A stretch of 64,000 bases of DNA from assembly GCA_030425645.1 (NCBI GenBank), contig JAUHZK010000011.1:1-64000 (forward strand), in the 5' to 3' direction. A program made the translations under genes and the position numbers. A model generated the notes under the pieces. The model ran no database searches. It was not told where the DNA came from and saw only the letters and a program-made list of their open reading frames with translations. The DNA is from Gammaproteobacteria bacterium. GTDB taxonomy: Bacteria > Pseudomonadota > Gammaproteobacteria > JAPPPA01. Below are positions 37,385-45,548 of the stretch, one piece after another; positions within the stretch are counted from its first letter, which is position 1; the number at the start of each line of letters is the position of its first letter.

Positions 37385-38704
37385 ATGTCCGCCAATCCTC
37401 TACCCAGTGCAAAAATTTATGGCCCGCAAGATCACGGAATGCGTGGTCGAGACCTCCCTAAAGACGCTCTTAATGTTGTTAGTACCCTAAAGCAGGCGGG
37501 CTACGATGCTTATATTGTGGGCGGTGGGGTACGCGATACGCTGCTCGATTTGCACCCTAAAGACTTTGATGTGGCGACAGACGCGACGCCTGAGCAAGCG
37601 CATGAATTGTTTCGCCGTAGCCGTTTAATCGGTCGCCGTTTTCGTTTGCTGCACGTCTATTCCGGCCGTGACTATATTGAGGTCGCGACTTTCCGCGGGC
37701 ATGCGCCGGAAGAAGGCCATGAAAAACACGAGGCCGACGGCGAAGGCCGAGTACTGCGTGACAACGTCTACGGCAATATGGCCGAAGATGCGGTACGCCG
37801 CGACTTCACCATTAATAGTATGTTCTTCGATCCAGATCGGAATGAGGTGCATGACTATGTTGATGGCATTGCCGATCTAGACGAAGGTTTTGTGCGCCTT
37901 ATCGGTGATCCGGAGACCCGTTACCGGGAAGATCCGGTACGCATGCTGCGAGCTGTCCGTTTTGCGGTAAAACTTAGTTTTGATATTCACCCAGAGACTG
38001 AAAAACCGATTCCGCGTCTGCATGAGTTGTTAGCCAACATTCCAGCGGCGCGTTTGTTTGAGGAAGTGTTAAAGCTGTTTCACACGCCAGTCGCAGTTGA
38101 GACCTATCACGAGTTACGGCACCTGCATCTGTTCCAGCATCTGTTCCCGCAAACCGAGCGGGCTCTGCAGAGTGAGGACGGTGAGTGGACCAATGCACTC
38201 ATTGAATCCGCGCTTGCGAACACCGAAAGCCGCTTAAAGGCGGGTAAATCAGTGACCCCAGCGTTTGCCTATGCGATGTTCTTATGGGGCCCTATCCGCC
38301 GCCATGAGCGCGAAAATTTGGCCGCGGGCATGAGCCCAGTGCCGGCTTTGCAAAAGGCGCAAAGCGAAGTGTTACACCAGCAAATTCATAGCACCGCGAT
38401 TCCAAAACGCTTTCGAGGCGGCATGACGGATATCTGGTCCTTACAGCCGCAGTTAGATAATCCGCGTGGGCGTCGTCCTTATCTGGTGCTTGAACATCCG
38501 CGATTTAGAGCCGCCTATGACTTCCTCTGCCTGCGCGCAGAAGTGGGTGATGCAGACCCTGCTAAGGCGGATTGGTGGACTAAGTTTCAGGATGTTGATG
38601 AAGCGACCCAACAGGCAATGTTGGCGGAGTTGCCTCGTGGCCCACGCCGTCGTGGTCGTCGGCGCAAGCCGCGCGCTCAGACTGAGCGACCTTCGACAGA
38701 CTAG
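37385..38704 (+). CDS. pcnB: Poly(A) polymerase I
   Basis: I take the ATG at 37385; a GTG at 37355 is possible and neither has a strong ribosome binding site. The 439-residue nucleotidyltransferase has GGGVRDTLLDLHPKDFDVATDATPEQ (catalytic Asp pair) and the PcnB-specific RLIGRRFRLLHV, which separates it from CCA-adding enzymes. A very basic C-terminal tail ends with RRRGRRRKPRAQ, a likely RNA-binding extension. It adds 3' poly(A) tails that promote RNA decay. folK follows in 22 bp. Confidence 0.95.
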   Translation: MSANPLPSAKIYGPQDHGMRGRDLPKDALNVVSTLKQAGYDAYIVGGGVRDTLLDLHPKDFDVATDATPEQAHELFRRSRLIGRRFRLLHVYSGRDYIEVATFRGHAPEEGHEKHEADGEGRVLRDNVYGNMAEDAVRRDFTINSMFFDPDRNEVHDYVDGIADLDEGFVRLIGDPETRYREDPVRMLRAVRFAVKLSFDIHPETEKPIPRLHELLANIPAARLFEEVLKLFHTPVAVETYHELRHLHLFQHLFPQTERALQSEDGEWTNALIESALANTESRLKAGKSVTPAFAYAMFLWGPIRRHERENLAAGMSPVPALQKAQSEVLHQQIHSTAIPKRFRGGMTDIWSLQPQLDNPRGRRPYLVLEHPRFRAAYDFLCLRAEVGDADPAKADWWTKFQDVDEATQQAMLAELPRGPRRRGRRRKPRAQTERPSTD

Positions 38705-38726
38705 TTGCCTGTTATCTGCTTAGTCG

Positions 38727-39266
38727 ATGATTAAACCGGTTTTTCTAGGTTTGGGCAGCAACTTGGCGCTGCCTGCTAAGCAGCTGCGTCAGGCCTGCGA
38801 ATGGTTACAGCAGCACCCACAAATAACGCTTTGTCAGCAGTCAGCTGTATATCAAAGCCCGGCTATGCTGCTGCCAGAGCAACTTGCTGAACCAGCCGCA
38901 GAAGCGGTGTCTGATTATTTAAATATGGTGGTGGAGATCGAGACCTCGCTATCGGCGGAGTCTTTATTAGATGCCATCAAGCAACAAGAGCAGCAGCAGG
39001 GCCGTGACTTGGACGCACGGCGTTGGAGCTCCCGCCCGCTAGATATTGATATTCTGCTGTATGGCCAGCAGTGCATCCGCACAGAGCGGCTAACGGTGCC
39101 GCATGTCGGTATTGCTGAGCGCGATTTTGTGTTGCTGCCGTGGCGAGATATTTCACCAAATACGCTTATTCCTGAGCTTGGGACTGTGGCAGACTGTGCC
39201 TCGGCTTTAGGAGAGACATCGGCAGTTAAGATTGCTGACCGCCTAAGCGATATAACACCCAATTAA
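38727..39266 (+). CDS. folK: HPPK, dihydropterin pyrophosphokinase
   Basis: A 179-residue enzyme that pyrophosphorylates 6-hydroxymethyl-dihydropterin with ATP in folate synthesis. Visible motifs are FLGLGSNLALP at the N-terminus, VYQSPAML, YLNMVVEIETSL and RWSSRPLDIDILLYG, with the metal-binding DxD. VPHVGIAERDFVLLPWRDI completes the family pattern. Length is a little above the E. coli enzyme (159). It lies between pcnB and panB, the common order. Confidence 0.95.
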   Translation: MIKPVFLGLGSNLALPAKQLRQACEWLQQHPQITLCQQSAVYQSPAMLLPEQLAEPAAEAVSDYLNMVVEIETSLSAESLLDAIKQQEQQQGRDLDARRWSSRPLDIDILLYGQQCIRTERLTVPHVGIAERDFVLLPWRDISPNTLIPELGTVADCASALGETSAVKIADRLSDITPN

Positions 39267-39280
39267 ATTTATTCAAAACG

Positions 39281-40117
39281 ATGTATAGCAGCGTACAAGA
39301 CCTTTCTAACGCATCACCGGTTACGGTGAAAACTTTGCGTGAAATGCGTGATAAAGGCGAGAAAATCGCCTGCCTAACGGCCTACGATGCCAGCTTTGCT
39401 CAGGCCCAAGATTTGGCTGGGGTAGACGTGGTCTTGGTCGGTGACTCACTGGGAATGGTGATTCAAGGTGACAACACCACCGTGAGTGTCAGCACCGACG
39501 ATATTGCTTACCACGCCCGTGCCGTATCTAAAGGTTTGCACCGCGCCTTTGTGATGGCTGATATGCCGTTTATGAGTTATGCCACTTTGGATTTGGCAAT
39601 TGCCAACGCTACCCAGCTGATGCAGCAGGGCCGCGCGAATATGATCAAGCTAGAAGGTGGCGAACAGCAGGCTGAAATTGTTGAGTACTTGTCGACTCGC
39701 GGTATTCCGGTTTGTGCCCATGTTGGCCTTTGTCCTCAGCTGATCCATAAGCTTGGTGGTTTCAAGGTACAAGGCCGCGAAGATGCGGCGGCAGAGCAAA
39801 TGTTGCGTGACGCGCGTGCTTTGACGGATGCCGGCGCTGACTTGCTATTGGTTGAGTGTGTGCCTGCCGCTTTGGGGCGTGAGTTAACTGAGCAAAGCCC
39901 CGTACCGGTAATCGGGATCGGCGCCGGTAATGCAGTAGACGGCCAAATTCTAGTGATGCATGACCTGCTAAACGTATTGCCAGGGCAGAAGCCACGTTTT
40001 GTGCGTGACTTTAGTGCGCCTGGGCGTTCAGTGCGTGAAGCATTTGGCGCTTATGTTGCGGCTGTTAAAGATGGTAGTTACCCGGCGGCCGACGAACAGT
40101 TTTTCGCAGAAACCTAA
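39281..40117 (+). CDS. panB: Ketopantoate hydroxymethyltransferase
   Basis: A 278-residue TIM-barrel enzyme that makes ketopantoate from 2-oxoisovalerate and methylene-THF, the first step of pantothenate synthesis. Motifs include LTAYDASFAQAQDLAGVD, VGDSLGMVIQG, ADMPFMSY, AHVGLCPQ and VIGIGAGNAVDGQILVMHD. It lies 12 bp before panC, in one operon. Confidence 0.97.
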   Translation: MYSSVQDLSNASPVTVKTLREMRDKGEKIACLTAYDASFAQAQDLAGVDVVLVGDSLGMVIQGDNTTVSVSTDDIAYHARAVSKGLHRAFVMADMPFMSYATLDLAIANATQLMQQGRANMIKLEGGEQQAEIVEYLSTRGIPVCAHVGLCPQLIHKLGGFKVQGREDAAAEQMLRDARALTDAGADLLLVECVPAALGRELTEQSPVPVIGIGAGNAVDGQILVMHDLLNVLPGQKPRFVRDFSAPGRSVREAFGAYVAAVKDGSYPAADEQFFAET

Positions 40118-40129
40118 GAGTTAACAACG

Positions 40130-40999
40130 ATGCGGACGGTTCATTCGATTGCTGAGTTACGCGAGCAGCTTAGCGCATGGCAGCAACAAGGTTTAAGTGT
40201 GGGTTTTGCACCTACTATGGGTAATCTGCATCGCGGTCATATTTCGCTGATTACCGCCGCCAAAGCGCGCTGTGACAAAGTGGTTTCTAGCGTGTTTGTG
40301 AATCCGCTGCAGTTTGGCCCCAATGAAGACCTAGAAGCTTATCCCCGCACCTTAAGCGCGGATCAAAGCCAGCTACAAGCGGCCGGTTGTGACCTATTGT
40401 TTGCACCGCCGGTAGAAGAGATGTATCCCGCTGGCCAAGCTGCCGTCAGCAATGTGATTGTGCCGGAGCTAACGCTGGATCACTGTGGTGATTCCCGCCC
40501 TGGGCATTTTGACGGCGTTACGACTGTGGTAGCCAAACTTTTCAACCTTGTGCAGCCTCAGTCTGCCTTCTTTGGTAAGAAAGACTTCCAGCAGTTGCGG
40601 GTTATTAAGCAGATGGTGGTAGACCTTTGTTTTCCGATTGAGGTGGTTGGGGTTGAGACTTGTCGTGAAGACGATGGCCTAGCGATGAGTTCTAGAAACC
40701 AATATTTAACAACGGATGAGCGACAGTCGGCACCACAGCTACGGCAAACGTTGTTGGCTGCAAAAGACAGCCTGCTAAGTGGCAAACCGGTGTCTGTGGT
40801 GACCGATGAGGCGCAGAAGGTGCTAATGGCCGCCGGTTTTGAACCAGATTATTTCAACATCTGTGATGCAAATAGCCTGCAAAGGCAAAATGGCGTCTAC
40901 GAAAGCGCCCAAAGCTGGGTAATTTTAGCTGCGGCAAAGCTCGGAAAGGCCCGTCTGCTGGACAATATCGAACTAATTGCCACAAAAACGCAACAATAG
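40130..40999 (+). CDS. panC: Pantothenate synthetase
   Basis: A 289-residue adenylate-forming enzyme that joins pantoate and beta-alanine. It has the HIGH-like motif in PTMGNLHRGHISLI, VSSVFVNPLQFGPNEDL, PGHFDGVTTVVAKLFNLV, FGKKDFQQLRVI and a KMS-like MSSRNQYL. It follows panB directly. panD, which makes beta-alanine, is downstream but separated by 207 bp with its own structure. Confidence 0.97.
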   Translation: MRTVHSIAELREQLSAWQQQGLSVGFAPTMGNLHRGHISLITAAKARCDKVVSSVFVNPLQFGPNEDLEAYPRTLSADQSQLQAAGCDLLFAPPVEEMYPAGQAAVSNVIVPELTLDHCGDSRPGHFDGVTTVVAKLFNLVQPQSAFFGKKDFQQLRVIKQMVVDLCFPIEVVGVETCREDDGLAMSSRNQYLTTDERQSAPQLRQTLLAAKDSLLSGKPVSVVTDEAQKVLMAAGFEPDYFNICDANSLQRQNGVYESAQSWVILAAAKLGKARLLDNIELIATKTQQ

Positions 41000-41044
41000 T
41001 TAGCCAGCGGCGGCTGAGATAGGTAGAATTCGCGCCTATTACTG

Positions 41045-41095
41045 CCAAGCACTTGCTTGGTAGGGCTCGGGAAAGGCAAATTTACCGTCGGTAAA
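41045..41095. promoter_or_regulatory. Two inverted repeats in the panC-panD gap
   Basis: CCAAGC-ACTT-GCTTGG (41045-41060) and TTTACCG-T-CGGTAAA (41081-41095) are both perfect. The first could be a short panC hairpin, the second looks like a 15-bp operator. Nothing else is recognisable in the 207-bp gap, and there is no T-run after either. Confidence 0.4.
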
Positions 41096-41206
41096 AACCG
41101 TGGTTGCCGTATTAGGCTTGCATTTTAGTACCGCGCCAATGAGGCCTGCCGCCACATAACCACATGTAGGCGAGCAGGGCAGTTCACCCATTACAAAACG
41201 AGAGCC

Positions 41207-41587
41207 ATGCAAATAACGCTGCTGAAGAACAAACTTCACCGTGCTTGTGTGACCCACGCCGAGTTGGATTACGAAGGTTCCTGCGCCATTGATACGGATT
41301 TGATGGAGCTCGCTGGTATCCAAGAGTACGAACAATTGCACATCTATAACGTTACCAATGGTGAGCGTTTTAGTACTTATGCCATTTGTGCGGAAAAGGG
41401 TTCAAAAGTTATTTCTATTAATGGCGCTGCTGCGCATAAAGCGTCAGTGGGCGACCGCATTATTATTTGTACCTACGCCAGCATGTCTGCGGCTGAGGGA
41501 CAGTCTTATAAACCGGCTTTGGTTTATTTAGACGAGCACAATAATGTGACCGGTACGGCTAATGCGATTCCGGTGCAGGCGGCTTAA
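41207..41587 (+). CDS. panD: Aspartate 1-decarboxylase proenzyme
   Basis: A 126-residue pyruvoyl enzyme making beta-alanine for pantothenate. The self-cleavage site is Gly24-Ser25 in [10 protein letters not shown]; Ser25 becomes the pyruvoyl group. [15 protein letters not shown] precedes it, Lys9 being the conserved catalytic lysine, and [20 protein letters not shown] follows. Length matches E. coli (126). It is followed by a terminator and the large inverted repeat. Confidence 0.97.
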   Translation: MQITLLKNKLHRACVTHAELDYEGSCAIDTDLMELAGIQEYEQLHIYNVTNGERFSTYAICAEKGSKVISINGAAAHKASVGDRIIICTYASMSAAEGQSYKPALVYLDEHNNVTGTANAIPVQAA

Positions 41588-41616
41588 GCAGTAGGCTTAA
41601 TCACCTCGACTTTGAG

Positions 41617-41646
41617 AAAGGCTCGCTTAGGCGGGCCTTTTTTATT
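41617..41646 (+). terminator. panD terminator
   Basis: AAAGGCTCGC (41617-41626) and GCGGGCCTTT (41631-41640) pair with one T-G around TTAG and run into a T-rich tract. Confidence 0.9.
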
Positions 41647-41665
41647 TGTGCGTGGGGTGACCCGG

Positions 41666-42200
41666 GTCGGTTTCGGCCTTTAGAAGGTTTTATACGCTTT
41701 CGGTAAGTGTGTTGGTTCGGGCCGAGTGACTTTTCTTTGCGTCGCCAAAGAAAAGTAACCAAAAGAAAGGCGATCCCACCATGCGGCCCCTTCGGGGTTC
41801 CCTGCGCTACTCGTCAAATCGAGCGCCTGCGGGAACTCACTCCGCTAACGCTCCGTTCAAACAAGCCGCAGGCTCAATCTCGATTTGACTCCGTTGCTCG
41901 GCCGCATAGAAGGGCAAAGGCACTGCTAACCAACACCGCTGATTGCGTAAAGACTCCCTTCTAAGGCCCCTTTTGCGCAGCTGAGCATCGCAGTGGATTT
42001 TGGACTGAGGGAGCGGCTTGTTTGAGCGTTAGCGAGTTCCCGCGACCGCCAAAATCCGCGAGAAGCGCAAGGGACCGCGAAGCGGCTGCGCGGTTGGCGG
42101 TGGCTTTTTTGGTTACTTTTTTCGCCAAGGAAAAAGTAACTCGGCCTTACCAGTACACTTGCCGAAAGCGAGTAGAACCCTCTAGGGCCGAAACAAGCAC
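41666..42200. repeat. Large imperfect inverted-repeat element with nested hairpins
   Basis: This gene-free stretch is an imperfect palindrome. The left outer arm (about 41666-41775) and right outer arm (about 42105-42200) are inverted copies. They share TTTCGGCC, CGCTTTCGG(T/C)AAGTGT, GGCCGAGT(G/T)ACTTTT and AAAGTAACCAAAA. Inner arms GCGGGAACTC...GCTAACGCTC...CAAACAAGCCGC (41829-41870) recur inverted at 42011-42043 with two short deletions. Each half has its own closing repeat: TCAAATCGAG/CTCGATTTGA (41814, 41879) and GGATTTTGG/CCAAAATCC (41995, 42049). AGAAGGG/CCCTTCT lies at the centre. From memory, similar GTTACTTTT-type blocks recur between genes in other gammaproteobacteria. Reading frames through it look spurious. 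Confidence 0.8.
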
Positions 42201-42222
42201 CAACCAACTTTTTTCAGTGGGT

Positions 42223-43314
42223 TTAGCCGTTGTGCTGCTCCAAAGCCCAAACAATATGCTCCCGAACCAACTCAGAGCAGTCTTCAAGGCGAGCCTTTAA
42301 CGCATCAACGACCGCCTCTGAGGTTTCCGCATTGCCGAGAGCCACAGCGATATTTCTTAACCACAGCTCATAACCCGCCCGCCGCAGCGGCATACCCGCA
42401 GTTTTGTCGTTAAATTCGGTTTCATCCCAACTAAACAACTCGACCAAATTGGCTTGCTCTAGGCCGTGCCGCGGATTGAAATCGGCTTCTCGGCTGGGTT
42501 CGGCGTGGCGGTTCCAGGGGCAGAGTAATTGGCAGTCGTCACAACCAAATATGCGATTGCCGATAGGCTTGCGCATGTCATGTGGAATGCTGCCTTTGTA
42601 TTCAATGGTGAGATAGCTAATGCAGCGTCGTGCGTCTAGTTTGTTAGGCCCAATAATGGCTTGAGTAGGGCATATATCGATGCACTTTGTACAGCTGCCA
42701 CAGTGGTGCTTCTCAAAGACTTCGGTAACCGGTAGGGGTAAGTCGGTAAAGATTTCCCCGAGGAAAAACAAGCTACCTTGTTTGGGGTTAATTAATAGCG
42801 TGTGTTTGCCGATCCACCCAAGCCCGGCATTTCGGGCAAGGGCTTTTTCGAGTACCGGCGCGCTGTCGGCAAATACGCGGTAGCCATGAGCGCCAACAGC
42901 GCCTTCGATCTTCTTCGCAAGGGTGTTTAGTCGGTTGCGTATGACTTTGTGGTAGTCACGACCAAGCGCGTAGCGCGATATGTAGGCCTTGTCTGGGCGG
43001 TCCAGCAGCGCTTGGCTGTGGCTAAGTGAATCGGTGAGGTAGTTCAAACGTACCGATATAACGCGGACCGTACCGGGCAGTAGGGACTCGGGTTTGTGGC
43101 GTTTATCGCCATGCGCGGCCATCCATTGCATATCGCCTTGGTGCCCTTGCGCTAACCATTCCGTCAAATAAGCACTGTCTTCGTCGACTTGCGTGTCGGC
43201 CACGCCAAAGCCGTCAAAGCCGAGTTCTGTGGCCCAGCGCTGAATTTGATTGCGCAGCGCGCCCCAGTCCTGCTGGATGGGCGAAATATTGCGGTTAGTG
43301 GCTGTATCTGACAC
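42223..43314 (-). CDS. queG: Epoxyqueuosine reductase
   Basis: A 363-residue cobalamin-dependent iron-sulfur protein that performs the last step of queuosine synthesis in tRNA. Two 4Fe-4S clusters are read from CGSCTKCIDICPTQAI and GCDDCQLLCPWNRHA. The N-terminal cobalamin-binding domain includes RYALGRDYHKVIRNRL and ALARNAGLGWIGKHTLLI. HEAT-like helices end the chain. It is divergent from nnr with a 75-bp gap, and its 3' end abuts the large inverted repeat. Confidence 0.96.
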   Translation of the reverse strand: MSDTATNRNISPIQQDWGALRNQIQRWATELGFDGFGVADTQVDEDSAYLTEWLAQGHQGDMQWMAAHGDKRHKPESLLPGTVRVISVRLNYLTDSLSHSQALLDRPDKAYISRYALGRDYHKVIRNRLNTLAKKIEGAVGAHGYRVFADSAPVLEKALARNAGLGWIGKHTLLINPKQGSLFFLGEIFTDLPLPVTEVFEKHHCGSCTKCIDICPTQAIIGPNKLDARRCISYLTIEYKGSIPHDMRKPIGNRIFGCDDCQLLCPWNRHAEPSREADFNPRHGLEQANLVELFSWDETEFNDKTAGMPLRRAGYELWLRNIAVALGNAETSEAVVDALKARLEDCSELVREHIVWALEQHNG

Positions 43315-43389
43315 GTCAATTTCTGGCAGGATAGGGGGTTATTACATTTGCGTTAACGATTAAACGGAGAGCCGCTCAGGCAGCCCAGT

Positions 43390-44892
43390 ATGTGGACTAG
43401 TTTACCAAGCCAACTTTATACCGCGGAACAAGTTCATGAGCTGGACCGGCAGCTGATCGAACAAAGCGCGATAAGCGCTTACGACCTGATGAAAAAAGCG
43501 GCTGAGGCGGCGTGGCAGGAGTGTCGCCAGCGTTGGCCTGAGGCGAAGACATTTAATGTGTTTTGCGGTGTCGGTAACAACGCCGGTGACGGTTATGTGT
43601 TGGCGACATTGGCCCGACAAGCGGGTCTCGAGGTACGGGTCACTGCACTAGCGGATCCGGCCAGCTTAGTAGCTGAAGCCAAACAGGCGGCGGATGATTG
43701 GCATGCCGCGGGTGGTATCAGTGAGCCGTTTGATGGTAGTCGTTCGCCGGATAGTGATGACGTAATCGTCGACGCCTTGTTGGGCACCGGGCTTAACCGC
43801 AATGTTGAAGGCTTATGGCGGCAAGCCATCTGTTGGATTAACGAGCGCCACGGTCAGCAGGTATTGGCTTTGGATATCCCCAGCGGCCTCTGCGCCAATA
43901 CCGGTGCTGTTCTTGGCGATGCCGTGCGTGCCAGCGTTACGGTTAGCTTTGTGGCCTTGAAATTAGGCCTTAGCACGGGTTATGCGGCTGACTTTCGCGG
44001 CGAATTAGTGTTCGCAGATTTAGGTGCAGCATCTGTTACCGCAGAGGTCGAGCCAGAGGCCAGTTGTTTAGATATTAATGACTTCCGCCACTGGTTGGCG
44101 CCGCGCCGGCCTAGCAACCATAAAGGTATGCATGGGCACCTCTTTTTGCTTGGCGGCTTTCAGGGTTACAGCGGTGCTATTTTGTTGGCTGGCGAGGCCG
44201 CGCTGCGCAGTGGTACCGGTTTGGTATCTGTCGCCACCTGGCCCGGGCATGCGAATCAATTGAATTTAGGACGCCCCGAGTTAATGGTGAGAGGCGTTCT
44301 CGACGAAGAAGAGTTGCTTGAGTCCGCTGGCCGGGCAACAGTTGCCGCGCTGGGCCCTGGCCTCGGCCGCGAAGAATGGGGTAAGCAGCTCTACCAAGCC
44401 GCAGCCGAGTTAGATCTGCCGAAGGTGATTGATGCTGATGCGCTTTACCATTTGGCTGAGCAACCGACACATGAAGACCGTCGAGTGCTAACGCCGCATC
44501 CGGGTGAGGCTGCCAAACTCTTGGGCACAACCAGCTTAGAGGTCCAGAAGAACAGACCGAAAGCAGTGCGAGAAATCCAAAAACGCTATGGCGGAGTAGT
44601 GCTACTTAAGGGCAGCGGTACCTTAATTGCCACGCCGCAGGGCGAGCTATTGGTTTGTACCGACGGTAACCCCGGCATGGCAGTGGGAGGCATGGGTGAC
44701 GTGTTAACGGGCTTGATTGCGTCTTTAATTGCTCAAGGTTTGCCGTTGCGGGATGCGACCTGTTTGGGCGCCTTAATTCATGCCCAGTCGGCAGATCGCT
44801 TGGCGCAGGCGTATGGAACACGCGGCATTCTGGCGGGAGATTTATTCCCAGTATTGAGACAGATGGTGAACGAACACCAAGTGGAAGCCTAG
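43390..44892 (+). CDS. nnr: Bifunctional NAD(P)H-hydrate epimerase/dehydratase
   Basis: A 500-residue fusion of the YjeF epimerase (about 1-215) and ADP-dependent dehydratase (about 230-500). The epimerase part has NVFCGVGNNAGDGYVLA and VDALLGTGLNRNVEG; the dehydratase part has NHKGMHGHLFLLGGFQGYSGA, TPHPGEAAKLL and the phosphate-binding GNPGMAVGGMGDVLTGLI. It repairs hydrated NADH/NADPH. It begins the nnr-tsaE-amiB-mutL-miaA-hfq cluster; tsaE starts 3 bp later. Confidence 0.96.
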   Translation: MWTSLPSQLYTAEQVHELDRQLIEQSAISAYDLMKKAAEAAWQECRQRWPEAKTFNVFCGVGNNAGDGYVLATLARQAGLEVRVTALADPASLVAEAKQAADDWHAAGGISEPFDGSRSPDSDDVIVDALLGTGLNRNVEGLWRQAICWINERHGQQVLALDIPSGLCANTGAVLGDAVRASVTVSFVALKLGLSTGYAADFRGELVFADLGAASVTAEVEPEASCLDINDFRHWLAPRRPSNHKGMHGHLFLLGGFQGYSGAILLAGEAALRSGTGLVSVATWPGHANQLNLGRPELMVRGVLDEEELLESAGRATVAALGPGLGREEWGKQLYQAAAELDLPKVIDADALYHLAEQPTHEDRRVLTPHPGEAAKLLGTTSLEVQKNRPKAVREIQKRYGGVVLLKGSGTLIATPQGELLVCTDGNPGMAVGGMGDVLTGLIASLIAQGLPLRDATCLGALIHAQSADRLAQAYGTRGILAGDLFPVLRQMVNEHQVEA

Positions 44893-44895
44893 TCA

Positions 44896-45381
44896 TTGAG
44901 CACTATTGAATTTAGCCTCTGCAGCGGCGTCATCAATACCGAGACTGAAACCCGAGCGCTGGCGAAAGCCTTTGGCGATGCCTTGCAAGCCGCGGCGGTG
45001 CCGCAGCTGCTGGCACTAAACGGCAACTTAGGGGCGGGTAAGTCATTTTTTGCGAGGGCTTTGCTGCAGCAGTTTGGCGTCAACGGCGCGGTACGTAGCC
45101 CAACCTATACCCTGATAGAACCCTATGAATGCGATTTGGGCAAGGTGTTGCATTTGGATTTGTATCGTTTGGCGGATCCTGAGGAAGTGCTTTATTTAGG
45201 CTTGGAAGATCAGCTGCAAGATGCCAGTTTGACGATGGTGGAGTGGCCGCAAAAAGCCGCGGGGGTGCTGGACCAGTACGACATTAACCTAACCTTAAGC
45301 GTTGAGCAGCAAACCCGCCACTGGCAGTTGCAAGCATTGACTGAACGAGGCGACCGCTTATTACGGCAGTGGCCGCATTAG
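44896..45381 (+). CDS. tsaE: tRNA threonylcarbamoyladenosine ATPase TsaE
   Basis: A 161-residue P-loop ATPase needed for t6A37 synthesis with TsaB, TsaC and TsaD. Walker A is GNLGAGKSFFARALL; switch residues follow in RSPTYTLIEPYE and LHLDLYRLADPEEVLYLGLED, and MVEWPQKA ends the family block. No ATG is available; the start is TTG with GGAAG eight bases upstream, overlapping the end of nnr. Confidence 0.94.
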   Translation: MSTIEFSLCSGVINTETETRALAKAFGDALQAAAVPQLLALNGNLGAGKSFFARALLQQFGVNGAVRSPTYTLIEPYECDLGKVLHLDLYRLADPEEVLYLGLEDQLQDASLTMVEWPQKAAGVLDQYDINLTLSVEQQTRHWQLQALTERGDRLLRQWPH

Positions 45382-45548
45382 TGTTGCTATAGCAGCGGCG
45401 GCAGACTGAACTAATGACCGCAAGTAGGTACCAATAGGTATACTCTGGTATTCAAATATAAGGTTCACGTGATAGCGGCGTGACGATAGGAAGAGATAGT
45501 CGCTTGAGAATAAACAAGCGCATAACGCCGTTAAAAACGGCGCCAATA

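Noticed and set aside
41039-41341. 100-codon minus-strand frame across the panC-panD gap
   Set aside because: Its first half is antisense to panD including the cleavage site; the remainder has no recognisable domain or RBS.
41707-41964. 85-codon plus-strand frame containing DFSLRRQRKVTKRK
   Set aside because: It lies wholly in the large inverted repeat; the repeat explains the sequence, and the arms give similar peptides on opposite strands.
41926-42207. 93-codon minus-strand frame with YFFLGEKSNQKS
   Set aside because: Mirror of the same arm sequence within the inverted repeat; no ribosome binding site and no domain.
42022-42300. 92-codon plus-strand frame with LVTFFAKEKVT
   Set aside because: Runs from the repeat into the antisense of queG; arises from the repeat arm.
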